DNA of 30,017 nucleotides from an uncultured Eubacteriales bacterium (lineage in GTDB: Bacteria > Bacillota > Clostridia > Tissierellales > Peptoniphilaceae), in assembly GCA_902488815.1 (NCBI GenBank), contig CABTXP010000017.1, positions 1 to 30,017 of the forward strand. The letters run 5' to 3'. The stretch's first letter is position 1. Each line of letters opens with the position of its first letter. Below are positions 7,080 through 14,164 of this stretch, in pieces. A program made the translations under genes and the position numbers. The notes under the pieces were generated by a model. The model made no database searches and was not told where the DNA came from. It worked only from the letters and a program-made list of their open reading frames with translations.

Positions 7080-7634
7080 ATGATACTTAGATTTAAAGAC
7101 AAATACCCGAAAGTGGAAAAGGCAAAATTTATTGCGGACAGTGCCACTATAATTGGTGACGTAAGTTGTGATGAAGGTGCCAACTTTTGGTTTAACTGTG
7201 TAGTGAGAGGTGATGACGAGTCAATTACTATTGGCAAAAATTCAATAGTAGAGGACTTTGTAATGATCCACGCAAGTATAGATAACCCCACTGTTATCGG
7301 CGATGATGTAACTTTAGGACATACTGCAATAATACACGGCGCAACTTTGGAAGACGGTGTGTTAATAGGCATGGGTGCAATTGTTCTTGACGGAGCTGTA
7401 ATAGGCAAAAATTCCCTTGTGGCGGCAGGTGCAACTGTAACTCCCGGTTCGGTATTTCCTGAAAATTCTTTAATTATGGGAAACCCTGCTAAAAAGGTTA
7501 AAGACATATCTGAAGGACAATTGAAATATATGAAGCACGCGGTAAACTTATATCAAGAATCTTCTGAAGAATATAGAGAAATAATGAGAGAGTATCATGA
7601 AAAAGACCAACGCAATGAGGATATTAGACAGTAA
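7080..7634 (+). CDS. Gamma-carbonic-anhydrase-like hexapeptide-repeat protein (YrdA family)
   Basis: This 184-residue protein is a left-handed beta-helix of the gamma-carbonic anhydrase family. Hexapeptide repeats run through residues 15-140 (ATIIGD, ITIGKN, TVIGDD, VLIGMG, AVIGKN). The three zinc-ligand histidines are present: H64 (MIHAS), H81 and H86 (GHTAIIHG). The C-terminal helix (145-184) is charged. Family members trimerise and bind zinc or another metal at subunit interfaces; many have no proven carbonic anhydrase activity, so the reaction is uncertain. GGAGGA precedes the ATG. It follows the zinc-type importer by 8 nt. Its last 38 bases overlap the next gene in another frame. Confidence 0.9.
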   Translation: MILRFKDKYPKVEKAKFIADSATIIGDVSCDEGANFWFNCVVRGDDESITIGKNSIVEDFVMIHASIDNPTVIGDDVTLGHTAIIHGATLEDGVLIGMGAIVLDGAVIGKNSLVAAGATVTPGSVFPENSLIMGNPAKKVKDISEGQLKYMKHAVNLYQESSEEYREIMREYHEKDQRNEDIRQ

Positions 7635-8067
7635 TAAAATTAAATACGAAATTCACGACTACACAGCCACAGGTGCTGTAAGTGGCATGGATGTGGCAAA
7701 GGCTTTAAATGAAGACGAGAGGAAGGCCTTTAAGACCTTGGTTACCCATGGCAAAGGCGAATACTATGTATTTGTCGTGCCAGTGAATAAGGAATTGGAT
7801 TTAAAAAAAGCGGCGGCAGCATCGGGAGAAAAGAAAATCGAAATGTTGCCTCAAAAGGAGCTGCTACCCCTGACGGGATATATCCACGGAGGATGCAGCC
7901 CCATAGGCATGAAGAAACTTTTTAAGACCTTCATCGATGCTTCGGCAAAAGATTTTGATCGAATGTTTGTAAGTGGCGGCAAAGTCGGTATGCAAATTGA
8001 AATTGCACCGAATGATTTGGTTGATTTAATAAAGGGTGAATTTTATCCTGTGACAAAGGAGGAGTAA
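7597..8067 (+). CDS. ybaK: YbaK/EbsC-family Cys-tRNA(Pro) deacylase
   Basis: This 156-residue cytoplasmic protein matches the YbaK/EbsC editing family, which hydrolyses cysteine wrongly attached to tRNA-Pro. The family opening MKKTNAMRILDSNKI is present, as are KTLV, FVVPVNKELDLKKAA and the conserved GGCSPIGMKK segment (about residues 99-108). The ATG at 7597 lies inside the 3' end of the previous gene, with only a weak GAGAG ahead of it; the second ATG at 7615 has no better site and would remove family residues. The stop overlaps the next start (TAATG). Its job in translational quality control has no obvious link to its neighbours beyond co-transcription. Confidence 0.93.
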   Translation: MKKTNAMRILDSNKIKYEIHDYTATGAVSGMDVAKALNEDERKAFKTLVTHGKGEYYVFVVPVNKELDLKKAAAASGEKKIEMLPQKELLPLTGYIHGGCSPIGMKKLFKTFIDASAKDFDRMFVSGGKVGMQIEIAPNDLVDLIKGEFYPVTKEE

Positions 8068-9731
8068 TGGACTATAGAGCTGAATATGAAATGTGGAAAA
8101 ACTCCGCAAAAATGTCTGAAAAACAAGTAGAGATACTTAACAATATGTCGGAAGAAGAAATCAGAGAGAGTTTTTATAAGAAGTTGGAGTTCGGAACGGC
8201 TGGACTTAGAGGAATATTGGGCTTAGGCACAAATCGCATGAACGAGTTTACAGTTTCTCAAGCGGCTTATGGACTGGGCAGGACTGTTTTAGATCACGGC
8301 GGCGAAGAAAGAGGAGTTGTTATAGCCCATGACGTCCGACATATGTCAAAAGAATTTTCTATAATTACCGCTGAAGTGTTGTCTCAAATGGGTATTAAAG
8401 TTTATTTATTTGACGACATAAGACCGACGCCCATGCTTTCTTTCGCAGTTAAAAGACTAAAAACTATTGCGGGAGTTGTCATTACAGCATCCCACAACCC
8501 GAAGGACTACAACGGCTACAAGGTGTATTGGGAGACAGGTGCTCAAATTTTAGACGGCATTGCAAATGAAATCCTTTCACACATGTACGAAAAAAATATT
8601 TTTGAAATCGAAACCATGGACATTGAAGAGGGCAAGAAGAAAGGTCTTGTTGAAATACTTCCACATAGTATAGATGAGGAATATTTACAAAAGACATTGG
8701 ACCTTGCAATACACGATGATTTGGACAGAGATATTAAAGTTATCTACACTCCTTTAAACGGCACGGGAAATAAACCGGTGAGAGAAGTTTTAAAGAGACG
8801 CGGCTTTAAAAATATATACATTGTAAAGGAACAAGAGCTACCGGACCCTGACTTTACAACTGTAGGATACCCCAATCCCGAAGACTTAAAGGCCTTTAAG
8901 CTTGCTGAAGCATTGGGAAAAGAAAAAGAAGCCGACCTTTTGGTAGCAACGGATCCGGACTGCGACCGCATTGCCCTAATGGTAAAAGACAAAGACTCAT
9001 ACTATCCCCTAAACGGAAACCAAATGGGTGCTTTATTTACCTACTATATTTTCAAAGGACTTAAAGACGAAGGAAGACTCCCTTCAAATTCCGGCATGGT
9101 GAAGTCGATTGTAACGGGCAATATGGGTACGGACATGGCAAAGGCCATGGGCGTTCACACGGAAGAATCTTTAACAGGATTTAAAAATATTTGCGGCGTG
9201 GCGGACAAGTGGGATGAGTCAAAAGAGTACCAATTCGTCTTCGGCTATGAAGAGAGTATAGGCTACTGTTACGGCAATCACATTAGAGATAAGGACGGCG
9301 TAATCAGCGCCATGATTGCTGTTGAAATGGCAGCTTACTATAAAAAACAAGGCAAGACTTTAAAGGACGTTCTCTATGATTTGTACGAAGAGTACGGCTA
9401 TTATAAAGAGTACCTTCAATCAATTGTAATCGAAGGCGAAGAAGGTCAAAAAATAATTTCGGAAATGATGAGAAACCTTAGAGAAAATCCTCACGAAGAA
9501 ATTGCAGGTATAAAAGTCGGGGAAATTTTTGACTACCAAAAAGGTTTCAGAAATATGCCGCCTTCAAATGTATTAATATATAAGTTAAGTGACGGCTCAT
9601 GGTTTGCTGTAAGACCTTCAGGCACAGAGCCGAAGATTAAACTCTATATTTATACTTGCGAAAAAACTGAAAGAGCATCGGAAGAAAAATTGGATAAAAT
9701 AAAGAGGGAATTGCTTTCAATATTAAATTAA
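8067..9731 (+). CDS. Phosphohexomutase (phosphoglucomutase/phosphomannomutase family)
   Basis: This 554-residue enzyme interconverts hexose 1- and 6-phosphates. All four family sites are seen: phosphoserine loop TASHNPKDYNG with S142, magnesium loop DPDCDR (D296, D298, D300), sugar-binding loop GYEES (393-397) and phosphate-binding loop RPSGTEPK (516-523). Length and the N-terminal FGTAGLRG motif fit the clostridial/Bacillus PgcA-like subgroup, which acts on glucose phosphates for UDP-glucose or glycogen synthesis; mannose phosphate use cannot be excluded. AAAGGAGGAG precedes the ATG, which overlaps the ybaK stop by one base. Translation is probably coupled. Confidence 0.95.
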   Translation: MDYRAEYEMWKNSAKMSEKQVEILNNMSEEEIRESFYKKLEFGTAGLRGILGLGTNRMNEFTVSQAAYGLGRTVLDHGGEERGVVIAHDVRHMSKEFSIITAEVLSQMGIKVYLFDDIRPTPMLSFAVKRLKTIAGVVITASHNPKDYNGYKVYWETGAQILDGIANEILSHMYEKNIFEIETMDIEEGKKKGLVEILPHSIDEEYLQKTLDLAIHDDLDRDIKVIYTPLNGTGNKPVREVLKRRGFKNIYIVKEQELPDPDFTTVGYPNPEDLKAFKLAEALGKEKEADLLVATDPDCDRIALMVKDKDSYYPLNGNQMGALFTYYIFKGLKDEGRLPSNSGMVKSIVTGNMGTDMAKAMGVHTEESLTGFKNICGVADKWDESKEYQFVFGYEESIGYCYGNHIRDKDGVISAMIAVEMAAYYKKQGKTLKDVLYDLYEEYGYYKEYLQSIVIEGEEGQKIISEMMRNLRENPHEEIAGIKVGEIFDYQKGFRNMPPSNVLIYKLSDGSWFAVRPSGTEPKIKLYIYTCEKTERASEEKLDKIKRELLSILN

Positions 9732-9741
9732 AGAGGTAGAT

Positions 9742-10638
9742 ATGATAGTTTTAGATTTTTGCCCCACATTGGTGAGAGAATATTCAGTAGATAAATTTCA
9801 AATTGGAGATGTAAACAAAAGTACGGATGCCAAAGTTTATCCAGGAGGCATCGGAGTAAATGTGTCCCGCATTTTAAATAATGTGGGAGAAAAGCATGTC
9901 CTTGTGACATTGTTAGGCGGCACAAAGGGAGAAAAATTAAAATCTCTTTTGCAAAACAACAACTACAAGTATGTAAAACTTAAAGACAACACTACTGAAG
10001 AAGTGCGCATTGTCTCCCAAGGTAAAGTCACGGAAATTTTTACGCAAAATCCGAGAGTGACAAGGGAAGCTCAAAACGAATTTGTAGAAGCGGTTCAAAG
10101 GGAACTTTTGTTTGCAAATTATCTCATCATTCCGAAACTTGTGGAGAGCAACATGCCCTATGAAATTGTGAAAAAAATAATTTTTGCGGCACAAAGGGGC
10201 AAAGTCAAGACTATGGTTGCATATCCTGAAGACATAAGTGATATTTTAAAAGAAAAGCCTGACGTATTATTTGTAAGCGGGAAGGAACTTGAAGGTTACT
10301 TTAATTTACAAATTCATCACCAAGCTCAAGCTCTTCAAATAGGCAGGGGAATAGTAGATAAACATTTGGAAATCCTCTTTATAAAATCGGAAGCGGATTA
10401 TGTATTGGCTATATTTAAAGACGAAGCATATAAAATATCAACGCCTAAGGGAAGAGAAGTAGATGGCAACTCTTTTTTAGCAGGCTATGTTATGGGTATG
10501 AAGAGAAAGTACGACATTGAGACGACTTTGAAACTTGCTGCCGGCTTCGGCATCAGTGCAAAGAGCAACGAAATAGAAAAGATTAATATGGGAACAATAA
10601 AAGAGATAATGAACTTGTCTCAAGTGAGCAAATTATAG
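9742..10638 (+). CDS. PfkB-fold sugar kinase homologue lacking catalytic residues
   Basis: The 298-residue protein has the overall layout of 1-phosphofructokinase/tagatose-6-phosphate kinase (FruK/LacC group of the PfkB family), with GDVN near residue 22 and the glycine loop GGIGVNVSRIL at 35-45. Key positions differ from the family. The usual GGKG Lys is I37. The N-terminal NPALD is CPTLV. The KPN substrate-loop motif reads VSG. The catalytic loop G-A-G-D-S reads V-D-G-N-S (240-244), so the catalytic Asp is N243. It is therefore probably not a normal sugar-phosphate kinase; a regulatory, binding or altered role is inferred. It starts 10 nt after the mutase, with AGAGGT as ribosome-binding site, and reads openly with no frameshift. 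Confidence 0.82.
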   Translation: MIVLDFCPTLVREYSVDKFQIGDVNKSTDAKVYPGGIGVNVSRILNNVGEKHVLVTLLGGTKGEKLKSLLQNNNYKYVKLKDNTTEEVRIVSQGKVTEIFTQNPRVTREAQNEFVEAVQRELLFANYLIIPKLVESNMPYEIVKKIIFAAQRGKVKTMVAYPEDISDILKEKPDVLFVSGKELEGYFNLQIHHQAQALQIGRGIVDKHLEILFIKSEADYVLAIFKDEAYKISTPKGREVDGNSFLAGYVMGMKRKYDIETTLKLAAGFGISAKSNEIEKINMGTIKEIMNLSQVSKL

Positions 10639-10647
10639 GAGGCGAAA

Positions 10648-11193
10648 ATGAACAAATACAAACTTACAAAAGAAAACACGGTGTTTTTATTCATCGATTT
10701 ACAAAAAAAATTAAACGTAGCTATGTATGAAAGGGACAACTATTTAAAAAATGCAAAGGTCCTTGCAGAACTTACTGAAATTTTAAATATAAAAGCAATT
10801 CAATCGACGCAATATAAAAAAGGTTTGGGAGAGAACGAAGACTTTCTTCTTGACAAAAACATCCCTTCCTTTGACAAGACGGCCTTCAGTTGCATGGGAG
10901 ATGAAAATCTAAAGAAAGCAATTGAAGAATTAAAGGACAAAATTTTTGTAATAATCGGAGCTGAAACTCACGTATGCGTGTTCCAAACTGTTAGAGATAT
11001 GCTGATGGAAGGATATAAGGTACAGCTTGTAGAAGATGCGGTTACATCCAGAACTTTCGAAAATAAAATAAGCGGAGTGGAACTAATGCGCGACATGGGA
11101 GCCGTAATTACAAACACTGAGACAGTGCTCTTTGATTTATTGGAAAAAGCGGGAACACCGGAGTTTAAAAAAGCACAGCCACTTATCAAGTAA
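10648..11193 (+). CDS. Isochorismatase-family cysteine hydrolase
   Basis: This 181-residue protein is an isochorismatase-like hydrolase (the fold of nicotinamidases and YcaC-type proteins). The catalytic triad is visible: D17 in FIDLQ, K77 in FDKTAF and C110 in GAETHVCVFQT. Family members cleave amides or related bonds; the substrate here cannot be told, and it is shorter than typical nicotinamidases and lacks an obvious metal-binding D-x-H motif. AGGAGG stands before the ATG, 9 nt after the preceding gene. It is the last gene of the compact run starting at 4656. Confidence 0.9.
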   Translation: MNKYKLTKENTVFLFIDLQKKLNVAMYERDNYLKNAKVLAELTEILNIKAIQSTQYKKGLGENEDFLLDKNIPSFDKTAFSCMGDENLKKAIEELKDKIFVIIGAETHVCVFQTVRDMLMEGYKVQLVEDAVTSRTFENKISGVELMRDMGAVITNTETVLFDLLEKAGTPEFKKAQPLIK

Positions 11194-11259
11194 ACACTCT
11201 TATTGTAAATATTCACACATAGTGTTAACATTTATTTGAATTAAAATGGGAGTGAATTT

Positions 11260-12273
11260 ATGAGAAAATACAGAAAGCAAGAACACATTGAAAACTATTT
11301 GAGAGCTACATTTGTAGGAAATACTCTACTTGATGATGTGTTTTTATACAACAACTCATTACCTGAGATAGATTTTAATGAAATTGACACAAGCACACAA
11401 TTTTTAAATCACAATGTCAACTTTCCCCTTATGATCAATGCCATGACCGGTGGAAGCGACTTGTCGGAAGATATAAATAGAGACTTGGCAAAAGTTGCCA
11501 AGGAGTTTAACATACCCATGGCTGTAGGCAGCGAGACAATTGCCTTTGAAGATGGGGATGCATTAAAGTCTTTTGAAGTGGTAAGGGAAATAATTGACAC
11601 AGGAATTGTAATTGCCAATGTAAACGGACACGCTTCAGTTGAAGATGCAAAACGTGCCGTTGAAATTGTGGCGGCTGACGGAATTCAAATACATTTAAAT
11701 CCGGCACAAGAACTTGCTATGTCTGAAGGCGACAGATCCTTTAAAAATATTCTTTCCAATGTTGAAAGGATAGTAAGAGAAATTAATGTGCCTGTAATTG
11801 TAAAGGAAGTTGGCTTCGGCTTATCAAAGGACGTAGTTGAAAAACTTTACAACGTTGGAGTTAGAAATGTAGATATTTCGGGACACGGGGGCACAAACTT
11901 TTTTGAAGTGGAAAACCTGCGCAACCCGAATCAAGATTTGTCCGAGATGTTCTCATGGGGAATACCTACGGCACTTGCATTAATTGAGGCAAGGTCCTTG
12001 GGTCACGAAGATTTAAATATAATATCCTCAGGGGGCATTAAAAATGCAATGGACGTTGCAAAGTCCATTGTCTTAGGTGCGTCCATGGTAGGAATAAGTG
12101 GTGAGATACTCACATACTTGGTCCACGGCGGATATGAATACACCATGCAGTACATTGCAAACTTAATTTACAAGACAAAGATGATAATGCTTCTTCAAGG
12201 AGCTTCAAGTATTGCAGAACTTCAAAATGCAAATTATAAATTGACAGGAAAATTAAGAGATTTAGCTTTATAA
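11260..12273 (+). CDS. fni: Type 2 isopentenyl-diphosphate delta-isomerase
   Basis: This FMN-dependent enzyme interconverts isopentenyl and dimethylallyl diphosphate in isoprenoid synthesis. The 337-residue TIM-barrel protein shows the family order: RKQEHIENY at the start, MINAMTGGS (58-66), AVGSET (88-93, where most homologues have GSQ), HLNPAQE (145-151, including the Mg-binding Glu), VIVKEVGFG (179-187), DISGHGGTNF (205-214) and SSGGIKN near the C-terminus. GGGAG lies 7 nt before the ATG. No mevalonate-pathway genes lie in the window, although this enzyme type usually accompanies that pathway. The last codons form one arm of a terminator hairpin. A related -10-like element (TAAAAT at 11242-11247) may give it its own promoter. 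Confidence 0.95.
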   Translation: MRKYRKQEHIENYLRATFVGNTLLDDVFLYNNSLPEIDFNEIDTSTQFLNHNVNFPLMINAMTGGSDLSEDINRDLAKVAKEFNIPMAVGSETIAFEDGDALKSFEVVREIIDTGIVIANVNGHASVEDAKRAVEIVAADGIQIHLNPAQELAMSEGDRSFKNILSNVERIVREINVPVIVKEVGFGLSKDVVEKLYNVGVRNVDISGHGGTNFFEVENLRNPNQDLSEMFSWGIPTALALIEARSLGHEDLNIISSGGIKNAMDVAKSIVLGASMVGISGEILTYLVHGGYEYTMQYIANLIYKTKMIMLLQGASSIAELQNANYKLTGKLRDLAL

Positions 12274-12283
12274 ATCTCTTTTT
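12256..12283 (+). terminator. Terminator overlapping the end of fni
   Basis: AGAGATTTA (12256-12264) pairs perfectly with TAAATCTCT (12271-12279) around the loop GCTTTA and runs into five T residues. The left arm encodes the final residues of Fni and the right arm contains the stop codon. The next gene starts only 18 nt later, so termination may be partial. Confidence 0.8.
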
Positions 12284-12300
12284 CTACATAGGAGGGACAA

Positions 12301-13170
12301 TTGATCTATATATTCATACCTACAATGATCATCTGTTGTATACTCGCCAAGGTTCAGCTTGGCGCAAGTTTAAAATTTAAAAACGGATATATATGCGCCA
12401 CATCATTTCCCATCACATACATGTACGACGAATACATTAATGAGTTGCAAGAGGCAGGGAAGAAAAAATTTAATATTATTATGATTGCAGGTATAGCTCT
12501 AAGTTTCTTGATATTGTTATTTGACAGTATCGTATTTCAAATGCTGTTTTGTATAGCTCATTTATTCATTGTTGTAGGCGGGATGCAGTTAGTACAGTAC
12601 TATACAATGAAAAAACTGCGTGCATACAAAAAACAAGAGGATCTTCCTGTAAACGACGACATGAATTATGACATGTTGGGATACAAAAATGCTGATGACA
12701 AGAGAATTTTTGTGCAAAGCAAATTAAATTACGGCAACTATGAAATAAACAGGGGAAGTTTAGGCGGCAAAATAGTTTTTGCACTGACAATAGCATTTGT
12801 AGTCGGAGCAGTTGCGGCAATGCCATATCTTTTATCACCCTCACAATTTGCTTACAATGTTGATCAAAATACATTTGAAGTTAAGGCTAAGGTATACAAG
12901 GACGAGGTAAACCTTAAAGACATAATAAGTATTGAACTTAAAGAGGGTATGCCTTCAGGGAGAGTCGTAAGGACCGGCGGCACATCAATTCCAAAACAGT
13001 CTTACGGCAACTTTACCATAGACGGGGAGAAGTTTAGATTTTATTTAAACAAGGACTTAAATAAATACATTGAACTTAAACGAAAAGAAGGTAAGCCTAT
13101 CTTATTTAATGGGGCGAGCGACGAAGAGACTGTCAAATTATATGATGAGCTTAGCAAGGCGCTTAAATAA
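12301..13170 (+). CDS. Unrecognised multi-pass membrane protein, DUF5808/PH-like layout
   Basis: I do not recognise a specific function. The 289-residue protein starts at TTG after GGAGGG (12291-12296). Hydrophobic segments lie at about 1-19, 56-76, 78-100 and 155-178. Between the third and fourth is a soluble stretch with LGYKNADDKRIFVQSKLNYGNYEINRG, which resembles the DUF5808 motif found in SdpI/YhfC-like membrane proteins. The C-terminal about 105 residues after the last helix look like a bacterial PH-like beta-domain (VKAKVYKDEVNLKDIISIEL, then ending in a helix). Domain names are from memory of motif shape and not certain. It lies between two terminators and appears to be a single-gene unit or partial readthrough from fni. 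Confidence 0.8.
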   Translation: MIYIFIPTMIICCILAKVQLGASLKFKNGYICATSFPITYMYDEYINELQEAGKKKFNIIMIAGIALSFLILLFDSIVFQMLFCIAHLFIVVGGMQLVQYYTMKKLRAYKKQEDLPVNDDMNYDMLGYKNADDKRIFVQSKLNYGNYEINRGSLGGKIVFALTIAFVVGAVAAMPYLLSPSQFAYNVDQNTFEVKAKVYKDEVNLKDIISIELKEGMPSGRVVRTGGTSIPKQSYGNFTIDGEKFRFYLNKDLNKYIELKRKEGKPILFNGASDEETVKLYDELSKALK

Positions 13171-13178
13171 ATATAAAT

Positions 13179-13214
13179 AGATTTAGTTGATTTATTTGGC
13201 TAAATCTTTTTTTA
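13179..13214 (+). terminator. Rho-independent terminator after the membrane protein gene
   Basis: AGATTTAG (13179-13186) and CTAAATCT (13200-13207) are perfectly complementary around a 13-nt AT-rich loop, followed by a seven-T tract. It separates the membrane protein gene from the deacetylase promoter. Confidence 0.85.
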
Positions 13215-13226
13215 TTTAAAAATATT

Positions 13227-13238
13227 ATTTGATATAAT
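13227..13238 (+). promoter_or_regulatory. Extended -10 promoter of the deacetylase gene, implying a leaderless mRNA
   Basis: ATTTGATATAAT includes TGATATAAT, a perfect extended -10. The -10 box ends at 13238 and the ATG starts at 13245, exactly where transcription is expected to begin. No Shine-Dalgarno sequence precedes the ATG. Confidence 0.65.
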
Positions 13239-13244
13239 GAAGAC

Positions 13245-14009
13245 ATGAAAAAGCATTTTAAAATTTTAACGACAATACTTGCGCTTATGTTAATTGTTTT
13301 TACAACGGTAAGTGCAAAAGCCTACGACACAAAACTTATAAGAGAGTACACAGATAGAAGTGTAAGCGGCAAATCATACCCTAAGGGCGAGCCGCGAGTT
13401 GCATTTCTGACCTTTGACGACGGCCCGTCGAAAAACACGGAAGCTGTCCTTGATATATTAAAGGCTGAAAATGTAAAGGCGACATTCTTTGTGCTGTCAG
13501 GGAATATTAACAAGAATAACGAACACATTTTAAAAAGAATTGTGGCGGAAGGACATTCAATCGGAATTCACACCTTTACTCACGACTATAAATACCTATA
13601 TCCCGGAAGAGTTGCCGACGTAAACCAATTTGAATATGAGTACAACCTTTCTCTTGAAAAATTAAGGAGTGTACTGGGCAAGGACTTTGATACGAAGGTC
13701 TTCAGATACCCGGGCGGTCACATGAGCTGGAAGGGTATGGACAAGGTCGACAAAATGTTTCAGAAAAAAGGAGTGGAATGGATAGACTGGAACGCCTCAA
13801 CGGGGGACGCTTCCAAGAAAGGTGTAAGACCTGAGACTGTGGAAGGCACAGTTGCCTTTTTGTCAAAGACTATTAATCAAAACAAGAACAACAACTGCGT
13901 AGTAATTTTAATGCACGATGCGGCTGCAAAAAAATTAACAGTTGAAGCACTGCCAAGTGTTATTAAACATTTAAAGACTTACTACTACAACTTCGGAACA
14001 TTAAAGTAA
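13245..14009 (+). CDS. Secreted polysaccharide deacetylase (NodB domain)
   Basis: This 254-residue carbohydrate esterase family 4 protein would remove acetyl groups from cell-wall glycans such as peptidoglycan. Residues 1-26 form a signal peptide with likely cleavage after SAKA, so it acts outside the membrane. NodB motifs are complete: TFDDGPS with D58/D59, metal ligands H109 and H113 (HTFTHD), RYPGG (154-158), DWNASTGD (181-188) and LMHD with H224. Metal ligands D59, H109 and H113 and the catalytic residues fit an active enzyme. No ribosome-binding site is visible, and the promoter -10 is 7 nt from the ATG, so the transcript is probably leaderless. No later in-frame start would preserve the signal peptide. 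Confidence 0.95.
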   Translation: MKKHFKILTTILALMLIVFTTVSAKAYDTKLIREYTDRSVSGKSYPKGEPRVAFLTFDDGPSKNTEAVLDILKAENVKATFFVLSGNINKNNEHILKRIVAEGHSIGIHTFTHDYKYLYPGRVADVNQFEYEYNLSLEKLRSVLGKDFDTKVFRYPGGHMSWKGMDKVDKMFQKKGVEWIDWNASTGDASKKGVRPETVEGTVAFLSKTINQNKNNNCVVILMHDAAAKKLTVEALPSVIKHLKTYYYNFGTLK

Positions 14010-14010
14010 G

Positions 14011-14035
14011 AGGATGCCTTGGGGCATTCTTTTTT
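14011..14035 (+). terminator. Rho-independent terminator after the deacetylase gene
   Basis: AGGATGCC (14011-14018), loop TTGG and GGCATTCT (14023-14030) pair with one G-U and lead into a T-run. It begins directly after the deacetylase stop codon. Confidence 0.88.
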
Positions 14036-14043
14036 ATTTCAAT

Positions 14044-14067
14044 AAAAAATCACGCACACAGGCGTGA
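14044..14067 (-). terminator. Rho-independent terminator after tRNA-Ser
   Basis: On the minus strand, TCACGC, a 6-nt loop and GCGTGA are followed by six T residues (plus-strand A-run 14044-14049). It lies 3 nt beyond the CCA end of tRNA-Ser. Confidence 0.88.
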
Positions 14068-14070
14068 CAT

Positions 14071-14159
14071 TGGCGGAGAGAGGGGGATTTGAACCCCCGG
14101 AACGCGGTGCGTTCTCTTGTTTTCGAGACAAGTGCTTTCGACCTCTCAGCCATCTCTCC
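14071..14159 (-). tRNA. tRNA-Ser(CGA)
   Basis: This is a class II tRNA with a long variable arm (around AACGCACCGCGTT). The acceptor is GGAGAGA/TCTCTCC, the T arm is GGGGG-TTCAAAT-CCCCC and CCA is encoded. The anticodon stem CTTGT/ACAAG with loop CTCGAAA gives CGA (reads TCG). Its 5' end lies 5 nt after the stop of the minus-strand MltG-like gene, with no room for its own promoter in the gap. Confidence 0.95.
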
Positions 14160-14164
14160 AATGG

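Noticed and set aside
7049..7507. Minus-strand 152-codon frame
   Set aside because: It is the antisense shadow of the carbonic-anhydrase-like gene; its repetitive composition mirrors the hexapeptide repeats.
11193..11226. Inverted repeat AACACT/AGTGTT between the hydrolase gene and fni
   Set aside because: Only 6 bp with a 22-nt loop and no T-tract; likely chance in AT-rich DNA.
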